This document shows, piece after piece, positions 25,978 to 35,974 of a DNA stretch of 64,000 nucleotides. A program made the position numbers and the translations under genes. Below the pieces are notes generated by a model that saw only the letters and a list, made by a program, of their open reading frames with translations, was not told where the DNA came from and ran no database searches. Position 1 is the stretch's first letter. The number at the start of each line of letters is the position of its first letter. Source of the DNA: Methylomonas koyamae (GTDB taxonomy: Bacteria > Pseudomonadota > Gammaproteobacteria > Methylococcales > Methylomonadaceae); assembly GCF_019669905.1 (NCBI RefSeq), contig NZ_AP019777.1, positions 4,216,001 to 4,280,000 of the forward strand, written 5' to 3'.

Positions 25978-26070
25978 TAACCGCGCGGCTAGCGAGCTTA
26001 CCCCCGCACCGCCAGCAAGGCCCGAGCCGCGAATTGACGCCGAGTCGCTACGCTGGGGAGTTGGAGTAAC

Positions 26071-27180
26071 TTAACCGGCCCTCACCCGGCCATAACTCCA
26101 ATACGCCGCGCAAGCGCCTTCCGACGACACCATGCACGAACCCATCGGATTTTCCGGGGTGCAGACTGTGCCCAGCAGTTTGCAATCCTGCGGTTTTTTG
26201 GCGCCGCGCAGGATGGCCGGACACTCGCAGCCCTTGACGTCGCTGGCTTTGATGGCCGGCATCGCGAAGCGGTGTTCGGCGTCGAATTGGGCGTATTGCG
26301 GTTTGATGCGCAACGCGCTGTTGGGGATCAGTCCCAGGCCGCGCCATTCGAATTCCGGGCGCAATTCGAATACCTCGGCGACCAGCGCCTGGGCTTTGCC
26401 ATTGCCGTCGCGGGTCACAGCGCGGCTGTATTCGTTTTCCACTTCATGGCGGCCGGCGTTGAGTTGGCGAATCAGCATCAAGGCCGACTGCATCACGTCC
26501 AACGGCTCGAAACCGGCGATGACGATGGGCTTGCCGTAATGTTCGGCGAACGTTTCGTAAGGCCGGCTGCCGATCACGCTGCTGACGTGGGACGGACCGA
26601 GAAAGGCGTCGATCTGCACCGGTTCCGGCGCGTTCAAGATTGCCTGCATCGCTGCCGGCGTCAGCACGTGATTGCAGAACACGCTGAAATTTTTCAAGCC
26701 TTCGGCTGCAGCCTGTTTGATCGCTACCGCGGTCGGCGGCGTCGTGGTCTCGAAACCGATCGCGAAAAACACCACCTGCCGCTCCGGATTGGCGCGGGCG
26801 ACGTTTAGCGCATCTTGCGTGGAATAAACCATGCGGATGTCGCCGCCGGCGGCTTTGGCTTTGATCAGGCTTTGGCGTTCACTAGCCGGGACCCGCATCA
26901 AATCGGCATAAGTACATAAAATCACCTCGTGCTCGCGCACCAGTTGAATCGCATTGTCGATGCGTCCGGTCGGCAATACGCAAACCGGGCAGCCGGGGCC
27001 GTGGATAAACTCGACATTGCTCGGCATTAAATCCTGCACGCCGTAACGGAAAATGGCGTGGGTATGGCCGCCGCAAAATTCCATCAGCCGGTAATGCCGA
27101 TTCGGATCGACCGTTTGCGCAATCGCCCCGGCCAGTTGCTTGGCGACGTCGCGCTGGCGGAATTCGTCGATATATTTCAT
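26071..27180 (-). CDS. hypD: HypD, Fe(CN)2CO assembly scaffold
   Basis: Scaffold with HypC for building the Fe(CN)2CO group of [NiFe]-hydrogenase. 369 residues, normal length. Hallmarks: MEFCGGHTHAIFRYG, IHGPGCPVCVLP with the redox-active CxxC, GFETTTPPTA, and the [4Fe-4S] ligands at the C-terminus (GCECPAILRG, DCKLLGTVCTPENPMGSCMV, GACAAYW). The ATG overlaps the hypC stop (ATGA). After hypD the maturation series is interrupted for 13 kb before hypE. Confidence 0.97.
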   Translation of the reverse strand: MKYIDEFRQRDVAKQLAGAIAQTVDPNRHYRLMEFCGGHTHAIFRYGVQDLMPSNVEFIHGPGCPVCVLPTGRIDNAIQLVREHEVILCTYADLMRVPASERQSLIKAKAAGGDIRMVYSTQDALNVARANPERQVVFFAIGFETTTPPTAVAIKQAAAEGLKNFSVFCNHVLTPAAMQAILNAPEPVQIDAFLGPSHVSSVIGSRPYETFAEHYGKPIVIAGFEPLDVMQSALMLIRQLNAGRHEVENEYSRAVTRDGNGKAQALVAEVFELRPEFEWRGLGLIPNSALRIKPQYAQFDAEHRFAMPAIKASDVKGCECPAILRGAKKPQDCKLLGTVCTPENPMGSCMVSSEGACAAYWSYGRVRAG

Positions 27181-27404
27181 GAAGCGGTCAAACCGGCTTC
27201 GGCGAACAAAGCCAGAGTTTTCAGCGCTTCGTCCTCGTCGATCTTGTTCAGCGCGTAACCGACGTGGACCAGCACATAATCACCGACTTTCACGTCGTCA
27301 ACCAACGCTAGCGACACTTCGACTTTGACACCGTCCACCGACACGGTGGCCGTGTCGCCGGCGGGGGCGATTTCAATGATTTGGGCGGGGAGGGCTAGGC
27401 ACAT
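27177..27404 (-). CDS. hypC: HypC, hydrogenase maturation chaperone
   Basis: Small chaperone that carries the Fe(CN)2CO precursor with HypD and delivers it to the large subunit. The start is placed at 27404 so that the protein begins MCLALPAQI, since the N-terminal Cys2 is essential in HypC; an in-frame ATG two codons upstream would bury it. 75 residues, with VGDYVLVHVGYALNKIDEDEA as the family C-terminal helix segment. Overlaps hypD by 4 bp. Confidence 0.95.
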   Translation of the reverse strand: MCLALPAQIIEIAPAGDTATVSVDGVKVEVSLALVDDVKVGDYVLVHVGYALNKIDEDEALKTLALFAEAGLTAS

Positions 27405-27428
27405 CGGCAAAATCTCTTGATGGCAAAA

Positions 27429-27740
27429 TCAAAGCGTTGGGCGATTTAATCGGCTCGAAATCCAAGTCGGATTACGCCGCAAATCGAGCACCGCGACGAC
27501 GATAATCGCCGAGTCGGTAATGTCGTAATAAATCGCGGAAGGAAAACGCTTAGCCAGCATGCGGAATAAACCGAATTGCTTTTCATGTATGCCGGCGTAT
27601 AAGTGCAGGGATTCAATGTCGGCAATCAAACTGTCGAAAAAATAATCGCCTACTCCCGGTTGGCTGGCCTCGTAAAACTGTTTGCTGGTCTGTAAATCGG
27701 CGGCCACTTCTTCTAAGAACAGCAATTCTTTAAAACTCAT
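27429..27740 (-). CDS. ParE/RelE-type toxin
   Basis: 103 residues of the ParE/RelE superfamily: FLEEVAADLQTSKQFYEAS, the GVGDYFFDSLIADIESL helix, FPSAIYYDITDSAIIVVAVLDLRRNP. The C-terminal V-L-D-x-R-R-N-P motif is typical of ParE-like plasmid-stabilisation toxins. Its ATG overlaps the antitoxin stop by 4 bp. The pair is inserted between hypB and hypC. Confidence 0.87.
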   Translation of the reverse strand: MSFKELLFLEEVAADLQTSKQFYEASQPGVGDYFFDSLIADIESLHLYAGIHEKQFGLFRMLAKRFPSAIYYDITDSAIIVVAVLDLRRNPTWISSRLNRPTL

Positions 27741-27940
27741 CGATTACTGTCTTTCAACTGCTGCAATGTCAACAATTTAGCTTGATGCGATGCGAGCCGC
27801 TCCATTCTGCCGTTAAGCACCCCTTGGTGCCATTGCGGCGAGGCGATCGGCTCCGGCTCTCGGCAAAGACTGTCCCAGATTTCCTCCATCAACAACATGC
27901 GTTCGCTGACGGGGAGCGATTTAATTTCGGTTATGGTCAT
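27737..27940 (-). CDS. Addiction-module antitoxin
   Basis: 67-residue protein of the 'putative addiction module component' family (PF09720): MTITEIKSLPVSERMLLMEE followed by IWDSLCREPEPIASPQWHQG, then a basic/hydrophobic tail. It is the partner of the overlapping ParE-type toxin. It stands 61 bp downstream of hypB on the same strand, so it may ride on the hyp transcript. Confidence 0.85.
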   Translation of the reverse strand: MTITEIKSLPVSERMLLMEEIWDSLCREPEPIASPQWHQGVLNGRMERLASHQAKLLTLQQLKDSNR

Positions 27941-28001
27941 GGCGATACTCCTATTTGCTTGAAGTCACTATACCGTATCTTTCAAGAATGAAATGCGGCC
28001 A

Positions 28002-28850
28002 TCAAGCATACCCAATCCCCTGCAAGTCCAACTCCGCCCGCAGCCATTTCAACCAGTTGTCCATGCCCTCGCCGGTTTTGGCCGACAACTGCAACACCCG
28101 AATTTTGGGATTGACCTGCTTGGCATAGCGGATGCACTGTTCGACGTCGAAATCCAGATACGGCAACAAATCGGTTTTGTTCAGGATCATCAAATCGGCG
28201 GCATGGAACATGTCCGGGTATTTGATCGGTTTATCCTCGCCCTCCGTGACCGACAGAATCACCACTTTATGCGCCTCGCCCAAATCGAAGGCCGACGGGC
28301 AGACCAGATTACCGACGTTTTCGATAAACAACAGACTTTTCTCCGGCAAATTAAGGCTTTCCAGCGCGTGGCCGACTCGATGCGCGTCCAGGTGGCAGCC
28401 CTTGCCGGTATTGATCTGCACTGCCGGCACACCGGTAGCGCGGATGCGGTCGGCATCGCGGGCGGTTTGCTGGTCGCCTTCGATCACGGCGATGTTCAGC
28501 TCGTCTTTCAATCGCAGAATGGTTTCGGTCAACAGCATGGTCTTGCCGGAGCCGGGGCTGGACACCAGATTCAACGCCAGCATGCCGCGCTCGCCGAAAT
28601 AGCGCCGATTGTCGTCGGCGTAACGGTTATTCGCGGACAAAATATCCTGCTCGATCTGTACCATCCGCGCCGGCGTCAGGCCCGGTGCATGCGCATGTTC
28701 CGGGCCGAGAGCATGTTCGTGGTGATGGTGATGCTGGCTATGGCTGTGCGCATGCGCGTGCCGATGTTCGTGTGCGTGGCCATGTTGAGGATCGTGTTCG
28801 TGTTCATGCGAGTGGTTCAGGCCCTCGCCGCAGCCGCAGACGCCGCACAT
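28002..28850 (-). CDS. hypB: HypB, nickel-binding GTPase for hydrogenase maturation
   Basis: Delivers nickel with HypA to the hydrogenase large subunit. The start at 28850 overlaps the hypA stop (TAATG) and gives 282 residues starting [10 protein letters not shown], an N-terminal CxxCGC high-affinity Ni motif. Residues about 12-56 form a His-rich nickel-storage stretch with about 20 His. The GTPase domain has [26 protein letters not shown], the metal-site [28 protein letters not shown] and NKTDLLPYL. All motifs are intact. Confidence 0.97.
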   Translation of the reverse strand: MCGVCGCGEGLNHSHEHEHDPQHGHAHEHRHAHAHSHSQHHHHHEHALGPEHAHAPGLTPARMVQIEQDILSANNRYADDNRRYFGERGMLALNLVSSPGSGKTMLLTETILRLKDELNIAVIEGDQQTARDADRIRATGVPAVQINTGKGCHLDAHRVGHALESLNLPEKSLLFIENVGNLVCPSAFDLGEAHKVVILSVTEGEDKPIKYPDMFHAADLMILNKTDLLPYLDFDVEQCIRYAKQVNPKIRVLQLSAKTGEGMDNWLKWLRAELDLQGIGYA

Positions 28851-29191
28851 TACTCTACCTCCAGTTCTTTGATTCGCATTTGGTCGCCGCCGACGATTTG
28901 CAGTTGATGGCTGCCGCAGTTGGGGCAAACGTCGTACAACTGGCTGACGGCGACATTTTTCCCGCACGGCAGACACCAGGCCACGCCGGGCGCGGCAATA
29001 ATTTCCAGCCCGGCGCCATCGGCCAGCGAACCGCGCATAACCGCGTCGAAGCAAAACCGCATCGCTTCCGGTTCGACGCCGGCCAAAGCGCCGATTTCCA
29101 ACCACACCGTTTTCACCCGGCCGAAGCCCTGAGTTTGCGCTTCCCGTTCGATGATGTGCAATACGCCTTCGCATAACGACATTTCGTGCAT
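28850..29191 (-). CDS. hypA: HypA, nickel insertion chaperone
   Basis: 113 residues, normal length. The N-terminal [10 protein letters not shown] carries the nickel-binding His2. The zinc site is formed by CLPCG and CPNCG near residues 73 and 89. It works with HypB to insert nickel into [NiFe]-hydrogenase. It heads the remaining hyp transcript hypA-hypB-(TA)-hypC-hypD; a decayed hupK-like gene lies just upstream on the same strand, 62 bp away. Confidence 0.96.
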   Translation of the reverse strand: MHEMSLCEGVLHIIEREAQTQGFGRVKTVWLEIGALAGVEPEAMRFCFDAVMRGSLADGAGLEIIAAPGVAWCLPCGKNVAVSQLYDVCPNCGSHQLQIVGGDQMRIKELEVE

Positions 29192-29236
29192 AGTCTTTCA
29201 ATCCACCCTATCTCGGAGCCGTTTCAAGCCTTCGAT

Positions 29237-29253
29237 GGTACGCGGTGCGTACC
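29237..29253. repeat. Short palindrome between hupK remnant and hypA
   Basis: GGTACGC-GGT-GCGTACC is a perfect 7-bp inverted repeat, followed by CTACC. A related TATGCGATGCATACCCTAC sequence occurs near 13793-13811, so this is probably a dispersed small repeat rather than a hyp operator. Confidence 0.5.
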
Positions 29254-29855
29254 CTACCTTTCATTCACTACCAGCCGATAAGGTACACAGGGATCGATAG
29301 CCTGTATCCACCATTCCGCCTGCCGGCGTAAATTGTGCGGGTCGTTTGCCGTTAACGCGCTCAAACCCTGAGCCAATACGCAGCCGGGCGGGCAATTCCA
29401 TTCGGTCGGTGCGATAACTCGATAATCGACCACTTTGCCGGCCGCAAATTCGACCCGGTGGATCAATAAGCCATGCTATTTTATTCGGCGAGCCAGACCA
29501 GTAAATCCGCTTCCCTGGCTATCTGGCGCCAAGTTTACAAATTTTCGCCGAAAACGGCTTGGTCCAGCAAAGCGACGATTTCGGAGCGAATGCCCGGCAA
29601 CAGTTTACGATCCTCGGTAAACAACGCGGACCGATGCGGCCTATCCAGCCGGACCAATAACGCCGGCCAGTCCAGCAAAATTCGCCAGGCATATTCGCAC
29701 TGGCTTTCCATCGCAACCAGCATCCGCCAGTCGGCGTACCCCGAATTCCGTTTCGCCGTCCCACGCCGCCCGGCAGGCTGAAAACGATGCGCGGCCAGCA
29801 GGTCTTGCTGGGCACGAATATGGACTCCTCCCGTTTTGCAAGCGGAACACTTCTG
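29254..29855 (-). pseudogene. Decayed HupK/HoxV-like hydrogenase assembly gene
   Basis: Pieces of one gene remain. The frame open below 29855 gives GGVHIRAQQDLLAAHRFQPAG, then MLVAMESQCEYAWRILLDWP and ends in a stop at 29535. The C-terminal part runs to 29254 and reads IHRVEFAAGKVVDYRVIAPT, EWNCPPGC, IQAIDPCVPYRL. The DYRVIAPTEWN and DPCVP motifs are those of HupK/HoxV and the C-terminus of hydrogenase large subunits. Blocks between the pieces are missing and stops interrupt the frame, and no start codon is evident. HupK helps assemble the Fe(CN)2CO group in uptake hydrogenases, fitting its place beside hypA. Confidence 0.72.
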
Positions 29856-29987
29856 TTAGTAAGGGGCGCGACTGCACAGGTATAAGCTACAAACTCGGCA
29901 ATCGTTAATACGATTTGCCGCAAAACCAACAAAACCAATTGCCACGCCGCCGGCGGACAAATCGGCCAAACACGACAGGAAACATTC

Positions 29988-30398
29988 ATGTGCAAACGCC
30001 TATTGATACTGAACATCGTCGTCTTAATCGGCAGCCAAACGGTATGGGCCGACTGGGACCCGGAATTGGAAGCCAAAGCAGCCGCCGAGCGTGCCGCCGC
30101 GCAACGTGCCGAGCAGGCCAGGCAACAACAAGCGCAACACATGCTGGACGCGGCCAAGGCCAAAGCGGAGCGGGAAGTCATGAACGGCAAACGCAAAGCG
30201 CTGGGCGCGGCGGTGCAGGAAAAATCGGACGCAGAAGTCGACCGGCTTTACCAAGCCCGGACCCGGCAAAACCAGCAAGAAGCCGAACGATTATCGGCGG
30301 AAGCCCGCGCGGCATTGAGCAGCGGCCAAGGCGCCGCGGCGGTGAAGCAAGTCACCGGCAAAACCTTGCAGGAGCTGGAGAAAAAATACGGCCAGTAA
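29988..30398 (+). CDS. Secreted Ala/Glu-rich helical protein
   Basis: 136 residues with an AGGAAA ribosome-binding site. A signal peptide (MCKRLLILNIVVLIGSQTVW, likely cut after VWA) precedes a charged Ala/Gln/Glu-rich region (AAAERAAAQRAEQARQQQAQ) that should be a long coiled coil or amphipathic helix. The end is KTLQELEKKYGQ. No enzyme motif. It is probably periplasmic; function unknown. It stands alone on the plus strand between minus-strand genes. Confidence 0.7.
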   Translation: MCKRLLILNIVVLIGSQTVWADWDPELEAKAAAERAAAQRAEQARQQQAQHMLDAAKAKAEREVMNGKRKALGAAVQEKSDAEVDRLYQARTRQNQQEAERLSAEARAALSSGQGAAAVKQVTGKTLQELEKKYGQ

Positions 30399-30458
30399 AG
30401 CGCTGACCCTCAACCGGCGCTGCCGATGCCGCGGCGCCGGAGCCTTAGAGCTCGACAG

Positions 30459-30788
30459 CTAATCGCCGTCGATTTCCTGTTCCAATAAGGTCCGCAGGCC
30501 GGCCGGCATTTCCAGGGTTGCCATGTCCCAACCTTCCAGCTCCAGCACGTCCTTCAAACACGCCTCCATGATCCGGTGCGCCTGCTCGCTGGCTTCGGCG
30601 ATGCGGGCGTGCACCTGGGTTTGAATTTCGCTCCGGCTGCGGTCGGCGCAATTGGCCTGATAATCGAACAGGCGGCGCAGGCTGTCGATCTGCACGCCGA
30701 CCTGGGACGGGCAGGAACATAGGTACAAGATGGATTGCACGTTGATGCGTTGCAATTGCGCGGTGCTGAATTGGGTTTCCAGTTTCAT
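30459..30788 (-). CDS. Conserved-looking hypothetical protein
   Basis: 109 residues from the ATG at 30788 (MKLETQFSTAQLQRINVQSI); a longer upstream frame is Arg/Gly-rich and not protein-like. The product is soluble and mostly helical, with a CSCPSQVGVQIDSLRRLFDY stretch holding two Cys, a further Cys in QANC, and an acidic end. No family is recognised. It is 174 bp downstream of gspB on the same strand. The ribosome-binding site is weak, and the start is uncertain by a few codons. Confidence 0.6.
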   Translation of the reverse strand: MKLETQFSTAQLQRINVQSILYLCSCPSQVGVQIDSLRRLFDYQANCADRSRSEIQTQVHARIAEASEQAHRIMEACLKDVLELEGWDMATLEMPAGLRTLLEQEIDGD

Positions 30789-30962
30789 GCGGAGGGCTCT
30801 GTTATCGGTATTGTTATAGTTATCTAGGCGCCACTCCTGGCTAGGTTCCGCCGGCCCGTTCCGTCGCCGCTCGGCCGGCAATAGGCTATCAAGGCCACCG
30901 CCGCTTAGCAACCTCCGGCCCGCCGGACCCGTTCGGACATAGTACCGCCGGCCCGGCCGCAA

Positions 30963-31766
30963 TCACTGGCGTTTGATTTTAAACTGCTGGCCGTCGTAAC
31001 TGACGACGATGCCGTCTTCCAGGATCTGCTTCAGTTCCAAGCGGTCCTTGATCATTTGGCCGGGTACGTATTTGACCATATCGATCATGACGAAGCGCTC
31101 GGCCGGAATCGGCGAATAACTGAAGACGTTGATCGGCAGACTGGGCAGAGACTGACGCAGTTCTGCCGGCAATTGTTCCAGCGTCGGCAAACCGCTCTTC
31201 GCCGCCAGCGCAACGGGGCCAGGCGCTGCCGCGCCAGCCTCATTGGCGATTGCCGCCCGCATCGGCGGCCGGCCGGCCGGTTCCGCTGCCGGCAACGGCT
31301 TGGCGGCACTCGCCGGTTCGGCCTGCGCCAGCGTTTTGGCCGGTGCCGGCGGAACCGGCGCCGGTTTGGCCGGCTCGATTGACGGCTTCTTGAGCTCGGC
31401 GGACTTAACCGCGGCCGCCGGGGTTGCGGCGCGCGTTTGCTCCGGCTTGGCCTTGGGCGAAGCTTTCGCCGGCAGCGGCGGCCGTTCGCCAGGCAGCGCC
31501 GGGTTCGATTCTGCGAGCGGCAAGGCCGGCAACTGTTGCGCCGCGGCCTGCGGCGGCGGCGCATTGCCATTGGCGGCCATCCTCGGCGCCACACCCAGGA
31601 AGTAAGCCAGAATTGCCGCGTTTACCGCCAACAATGCCGCGATGATTTTGGCGGTAGCGTGCGGCGGCGGCGCGTGTTGCAGCACAATTCGGCTGGCGAC
31701 CGTATCCGGTTGGCAAGATTGGCGTTCCCGCTCCGATTTACGTAATGCGTTCAGGATATAAGACAT
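30963..31766 (-). CDS. gspB: General secretion pathway protein B
   Basis: Inner-membrane partner of the GspA ATPase in placing the type II secretion secretin through the peptidoglycan. 267 residues from the ATG at 31766. It starts MSYILNALRKSERERQ, the GspB/ExeB signature, then one membrane helix (IIAALLAVNAAILAYFLGVA), a long Ala/Pro-rich periplasmic linker, and the conserved C-terminal domain (LPINVFSYSPIPAERFVMID and VSYDGQQFKIKRQ). It follows gspA by 9 bp. No other gsp gene is in the window. Confidence 0.92.
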   Translation of the reverse strand: MSYILNALRKSERERQSCQPDTVASRIVLQHAPPPHATAKIIAALLAVNAAILAYFLGVAPRMAANGNAPPPQAAAQQLPALPLAESNPALPGERPPLPAKASPKAKPEQTRAATPAAAVKSAELKKPSIEPAKPAPVPPAPAKTLAQAEPASAAKPLPAAEPAGRPPMRAAIANEAGAAAPGPVALAAKSGLPTLEQLPAELRQSLPSLPINVFSYSPIPAERFVMIDMVKYVPGQMIKDRLELKQILEDGIVVSYDGQQFKIKRQ

Positions 31767-31775
31767 GTCCAAGAC

Positions 31776-33365
31776 CTAGCGTTGACCGGCTTGCAAATGC
31801 GGCGAATCGGCGGCGCCGGTTAAATTATCCAAATGAATCAACGTCCTGGCTCCGGCAATGCCATCGGCCGCCAAATGCTGCAAGCGCTGAAATTCCGTCA
31901 ATTGCCGTTTCAGCGTATCGTCGAAATAGTCCGGCTCGGCCTCGGCTTTCGCCAATTGCATCGCTTGCCCCAGCCTGTCGCGCAACCACAACACTTCGGC
32001 CGATTTCTGCGGCGCGGCAATTTCGCTGACGCCCGGGCGCGGCGAACGCCACAGCAGCAAAAAATTGCCGTCCCAATCCGCCAGCACATCGGCCAATGGA
32101 AAACGGATCGCACCGCCGGCCAAAACCAAGGTCCGCCCCTGTTCCACGGCTTGGATCGGCACGAAGCGCTTGCGGCCTTGGCCGTCGGCGAACTCCAGTA
32201 AAGCCGGACGATCCAGAGCGAGCACATCCTTCCAATTGCCTGTGCCGGGCAAGCAATACAAGCCTAGCTCGGTCGCATAACGGCAATCGGCCATCCGCCC
32301 GGCCGGCGCTGCCGCGCCCCAAATCCGTAACAGTTCGCCGAGTGCGGCATCGAAGGCCGGCGCCGAGTACTCCAGCCATGCGCGGAATGCCGGGTTTTCC
32401 GGCTGGGCGACAACCGGTTTCGATACGGCCGCTTCCGGAACGGTTAGCGGTTTCGCCGGACTTACCAACCCCAATTCATGCCGCCAGACATAGCCGCCGG
32501 CCATCGCGCCGGCTAACAGCAGCGCCGCGGCAACCGCCGGCAACCGGCGCGGCAGCCACGATTTCAAACCCAAGGTTTCCCGGGCCGAACGGCTGACGAT
32601 GGCCGGGGTAATCCGCCCGGCATCGGTGGCATAGGCGCCGAGCAAGGCTCTATCGCACAAGATATTGATCAGTCGCGGCACGCCGGCCGAATAGCGGTAA
32701 ATCCGCCGAATCGCGGCGGCGCTAAATAAACGGTGGCTGCCGCGGCAGACCCGCAACCGGTGCTGAATGTAAGCTTTGGTCTCGTCGAAGGATAAAGGCA
32801 ACAGATGGTAGCGCGCGGTAATCCGTTGGTTAAGTTGGCGCAGCTCGCGCCGCCCCAGCATGGCGTTTAGTTCCGGCTGGCCGACCAGGACGATTTGCAG
32901 CAATTTGGCCTTGCTGGTTTCCAGATTGGTCAGCAACCGAATCTGCTCCAAGACTTCCAGGCTCAGATTCTGGGCTTCGTCGATCAACAGCACGGTGCGC
33001 CTGCCGGCGGCATAGGCCGAAAGCAAATATCGATTGATGGCGTCGATCAGGCTTTTCGCCGTCATCCCATCGTGTGCGATACCCAATTCGTCGCAAATCG
33101 TCGCCAACAATTCGATAGCGCTCAGCTTGGGGTTCAATATCAGGGCGATATCGATGTTGGCGGGCAATTGTTGCAGCAGACAGTGGCATAGCGTGGTCTT
33201 GCCGGTACCCACCTCGCCGGTCAACGCGACGAAACCGCCGCCGCGATCGATGCCGTACAGCAAATGCGCCAGGCCCTCCTGATGCCGTTCGCTCATGTAC
33301 ATGAAGTGCGGATCGGGCGAGATCGAAAACGGCGGCTCGCTGAAGTTGAAATATTGCTGGTACAA
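31776..33365 (-). CDS. gspA: GspA/ExeA-type ATPase
   Basis: 529 residues. N-terminal AAA+ ATPase: YFNFSEPPFSISPDPHF start, Walker A GEVGTGKTTL, Walker B VLLIDEAQNL, and SAGVPRLINILCDRAL. A single membrane helix lies near residue 280 (LPAVAAALLLAGAMAGGYVW), followed by a periplasmic part that ends in a peptidoglycan-binding-type repeat (LQHLAADGIAGARTLIHL). This layout is that of ExeA, which with ExeB helps insert the secretin. Operon with gspB. Confidence 0.92.
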   Translation of the reverse strand: MYQQYFNFSEPPFSISPDPHFMYMSERHQEGLAHLLYGIDRGGGFVALTGEVGTGKTTLCHCLLQQLPANIDIALILNPKLSAIELLATICDELGIAHDGMTAKSLIDAINRYLLSAYAAGRRTVLLIDEAQNLSLEVLEQIRLLTNLETSKAKLLQIVLVGQPELNAMLGRRELRQLNQRITARYHLLPLSFDETKAYIQHRLRVCRGSHRLFSAAAIRRIYRYSAGVPRLINILCDRALLGAYATDAGRITPAIVSRSARETLGLKSWLPRRLPAVAAALLLAGAMAGGYVWRHELGLVSPAKPLTVPEAAVSKPVVAQPENPAFRAWLEYSAPAFDAALGELLRIWGAAAPAGRMADCRYATELGLYCLPGTGNWKDVLALDRPALLEFADGQGRKRFVPIQAVEQGRTLVLAGGAIRFPLADVLADWDGNFLLLWRSPRPGVSEIAAPQKSAEVLWLRDRLGQAMQLAKAEAEPDYFDDTLKRQLTEFQRLQHLAADGIAGARTLIHLDNLTGAADSPHLQAGQR

Positions 33366-33535
33366 AGCGGCGGTTAAGTCGGAAGTTACGTTTGCTTAAA
33401 AATTACACTTAAATATCTGACCGAGTGCAAAAGATTTAGGCTTGGCCGGGCAACCCTGCCCTGGCGCATGATTAGCAATCAAAAACATAAAACGACAAAC
33501 CCCGCCACATTGATTGGAATTGATAAATCGCGGCA

Positions 33536-35902
33536 TCACGGCCAAATCCAATCATCCGCCTCCGGCAAATCCACGCCGTGCTCGTAGGCGTAATGCCGGC
33601 ATTCGAGCTGCATATCGCGCATTTTTTCCTTGACGTGGGCGCCGGCGACTTTTAGCCCAGGCAAACGGTCGATCGCATCGATCACCAAACTAAAGCGGTC
33701 GATTTCGTTTTGAATCGCCAACTCCAGCGGGGTGTTGATGCTGCCCTTTTCCTTGTAGCCGCGCACGTGCAGATTTTTGTGGTTGGCGCGCCGATAAGCC
33801 AGACGGTGGATCAGCCACGGGTAGCCGTGGAAATTGAACAGAATCGGTTTATCCAGCGTGAACAGACTGTCGAAATCCTTGTCGCTCAAGCCGTGCGGAT
33901 GCTCGCTGGTCGGCGTCAGTTTGTACAAATCGACGACGTTGACGAAACGTACTTTCAAATCCGGGAAATGCTGGCGCAGAATCACGGTCGCGGCCAACGC
34001 TTCCTTGGTCGGGATGTCGCCGGCGCTGGCCATCACCAAGTCCGGCTCGGCGCCGGCATCGTTGCTGGCCCATTCCCAGATGCCGATGCCTTTGCTGCAA
34101 TGTTTGATCGCGGCGTCGATATCCAGATATTGCAAATGTTTCTGTTTGTCGGAAACGATGACGTTGACGTAATTGGTGCTGCGCAGGCAGTGGTCGGCAA
34201 TCGCCAACAGGCAATTCACGTCCGGCGGCAGGTAGATGCGGGTGACCGCCGGGCTTTTGTTGACCACCAAATCCAGGAAGCCGGGGTCCTGGTGGGTAAA
34301 GCCGTTGTGGTCCTGGCGCCAAACGGTCGACGTAATCAACAGATTCAACGACGACACCGGCGCCCGCCACGGCACGGCCTGCATCATTGCCAGCCATTTG
34401 GCGTGCTGGTTGAACATCGAATCGATGACGTGGACAAAGGCCTCGTAAGTCGAGAAAAAGCCGTGGCGTCCGGTCAATAAATAGCCTTCCAGCCAGCCTT
34501 CCAGCGTGTGTTCGGACAGCATTTCCATGACCCGGCCGTCGGGCGATAACTCGCCGCCGTCGGCATCCTCCGGCAGATAATCGGCCAGCCAGGTTTTCTT
34601 GCTGGCGGCATAAATCGCATCCAGCTTGTTGGAACTATTTTCGTCCGGACCGAACACCCGGAAGTTATGCATATTGTCGGCCATGATGTCGCGCAGGAAC
34701 TGGCCGAGCGGCCGGGTGTTTTCGGCGCTGATTTTGCCCGGTCCGGGCAAGGCCACGGCGTAATCGCGAAAGTCCGGCATCCGCAACGCCCGCCGCAACA
34801 CGCCGCCGTTAGCCTGCGGCATCGCGCTCATCCGGCGCTGGCCTTGCGGCGCCAGAGCCTTAAGAGCCGAAACTAATTTGCCGTCGGCATCGAACAATTC
34901 CTCCGGTTTGTAGCTGCGCAGCCAGTCTTCCAGTTGTTGCAAATGGGCCGGGTTTTCGCGCACAGCCGCCATCGGCACCTGATGCGCACGCCAGTAGCCT
35001 TCGACTTTGCGGTTGTCTACAAACTTGGGACCGGTCCAGCCTTTCGGCGAACGCAACACGATCATCGGCCAACGCGGCCTTACTACCTCGCCGCCTGAAC
35101 GCGCGACCTGCTGAATCTTGCGGATTTCCAGCAAACAGGTTTCCAGCGTCTCGGCCATTTTCCGGTGCATCGCCAGCGGCTCGTCGCCTTCGACAAAATA
35201 CGGGGTCCAGCCGTAGCCTTTGAACAAATCGTCCAATTCCTGATGCGAGATGCGCGACAGCAGGGTCGGATTGTTGATCTTGTAGCCGTTCAAATGCAGG
35301 ATCGGCAGCACCGCGCCGTCGCGGGCCGGATTCAGAAATTTGTTGGAATGCCAGGACGTGGCCAGCGGCGCAGTCTCCGCTTCGCCGTCGCCGACCACGG
35401 CCGCGACCAGCAAATCCGGGTTGTCGAAGGCCGCGCCGAAGGCGTGGGAAATGCTGTAGCCCAACTCGCCGCCTTCGTGGATCGAGCCCGGCGTTTCCGG
35501 CGTGCAATGGCTGCCGATACCGCCCGGAAACGAGAATTCCTTGAAGAACTGGCGCATGCCCTCTTCGTCTTCGCCTTTGTTGGGGTAAATCTCGCTGTAA
35601 GTGCCTTCCAGATAAGCCGGTGCCAATACGCCGGGCGCGCCGTGGCCGGGGCCGGCAATGAACAGCACGCTCTGGTCGTAGCGGTTGATGATCCGGTTCA
35701 AATGCACGTAGGCAAAGCTCAAGCCGGGGCTGGAACCCCAATGGCCGAGCAGACGGCGTTTGATATGCTCGGGCTGCAGGGGTTGGCGCAGCAACGGATT
35801 GTCGCGCAGGTAAATCATACCGGCGGCCAGATAATTGCAGGCGCGCCAATAGGCGTCGATCTGTTGCAATTCGCTATCGGAAACTAAAGTTGTCGTAGTC
35901 AT
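33536..35902 (-). CDS. xfp: Phosphoketolase (Xfp family)
   Basis: TPP-dependent enzyme that cleaves xylulose-5-phosphate and/or fructose-6-phosphate with phosphate to acetyl phosphate and glyceraldehyde-3-phosphate or erythrose-4-phosphate. 788 residues, normal. Signatures: [40 protein letters not shown], the TPP motif [16 protein letters not shown], and near the end [20 protein letters not shown]. It offers a short route from ribulose-monophosphate-cycle sugars to acetyl units, known in type I methanotrophs. Single gene, no acetate kinase next to it. Confidence 0.96.
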   Translation of the reverse strand: MTTTTLVSDSELQQIDAYWRACNYLAAGMIYLRDNPLLRQPLQPEHIKRRLLGHWGSSPGLSFAYVHLNRIINRYDQSVLFIAGPGHGAPGVLAPAYLEGTYSEIYPNKGEDEEGMRQFFKEFSFPGGIGSHCTPETPGSIHEGGELGYSISHAFGAAFDNPDLLVAAVVGDGEAETAPLATSWHSNKFLNPARDGAVLPILHLNGYKINNPTLLSRISHQELDDLFKGYGWTPYFVEGDEPLAMHRKMAETLETCLLEIRKIQQVARSGGEVVRPRWPMIVLRSPKGWTGPKFVDNRKVEGYWRAHQVPMAAVRENPAHLQQLEDWLRSYKPEELFDADGKLVSALKALAPQGQRRMSAMPQANGGVLRRALRMPDFRDYAVALPGPGKISAENTRPLGQFLRDIMADNMHNFRVFGPDENSSNKLDAIYAASKKTWLADYLPEDADGGELSPDGRVMEMLSEHTLEGWLEGYLLTGRHGFFSTYEAFVHVIDSMFNQHAKWLAMMQAVPWRAPVSSLNLLITSTVWRQDHNGFTHQDPGFLDLVVNKSPAVTRIYLPPDVNCLLAIADHCLRSTNYVNVIVSDKQKHLQYLDIDAAIKHCSKGIGIWEWASNDAGAEPDLVMASAGDIPTKEALAATVILRQHFPDLKVRFVNVVDLYKLTPTSEHPHGLSDKDFDSLFTLDKPILFNFHGYPWLIHRLAYRRANHKNLHVRGYKEKGSINTPLELAIQNEIDRFSLVIDAIDRLPGLKVAGAHVKEKMRDMQLECRHYAYEHGVDLPEADDWIWP

Positions 35903-35974
35903 TGCTGCTTCACCGTTGGAGTAAAAATGTAGCGTAGTAAATTTTCGATACGGACTGATAAGTGCACGGCGCGG

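Noticed and set aside
33480..33535. FNR-like TTGAT/ATCAA element near the phosphoketolase gene
   Set aside because: The ATTGATTGGAATTGAT sequence lies downstream of the gene, not at a promoter, and the spacing does not fit.
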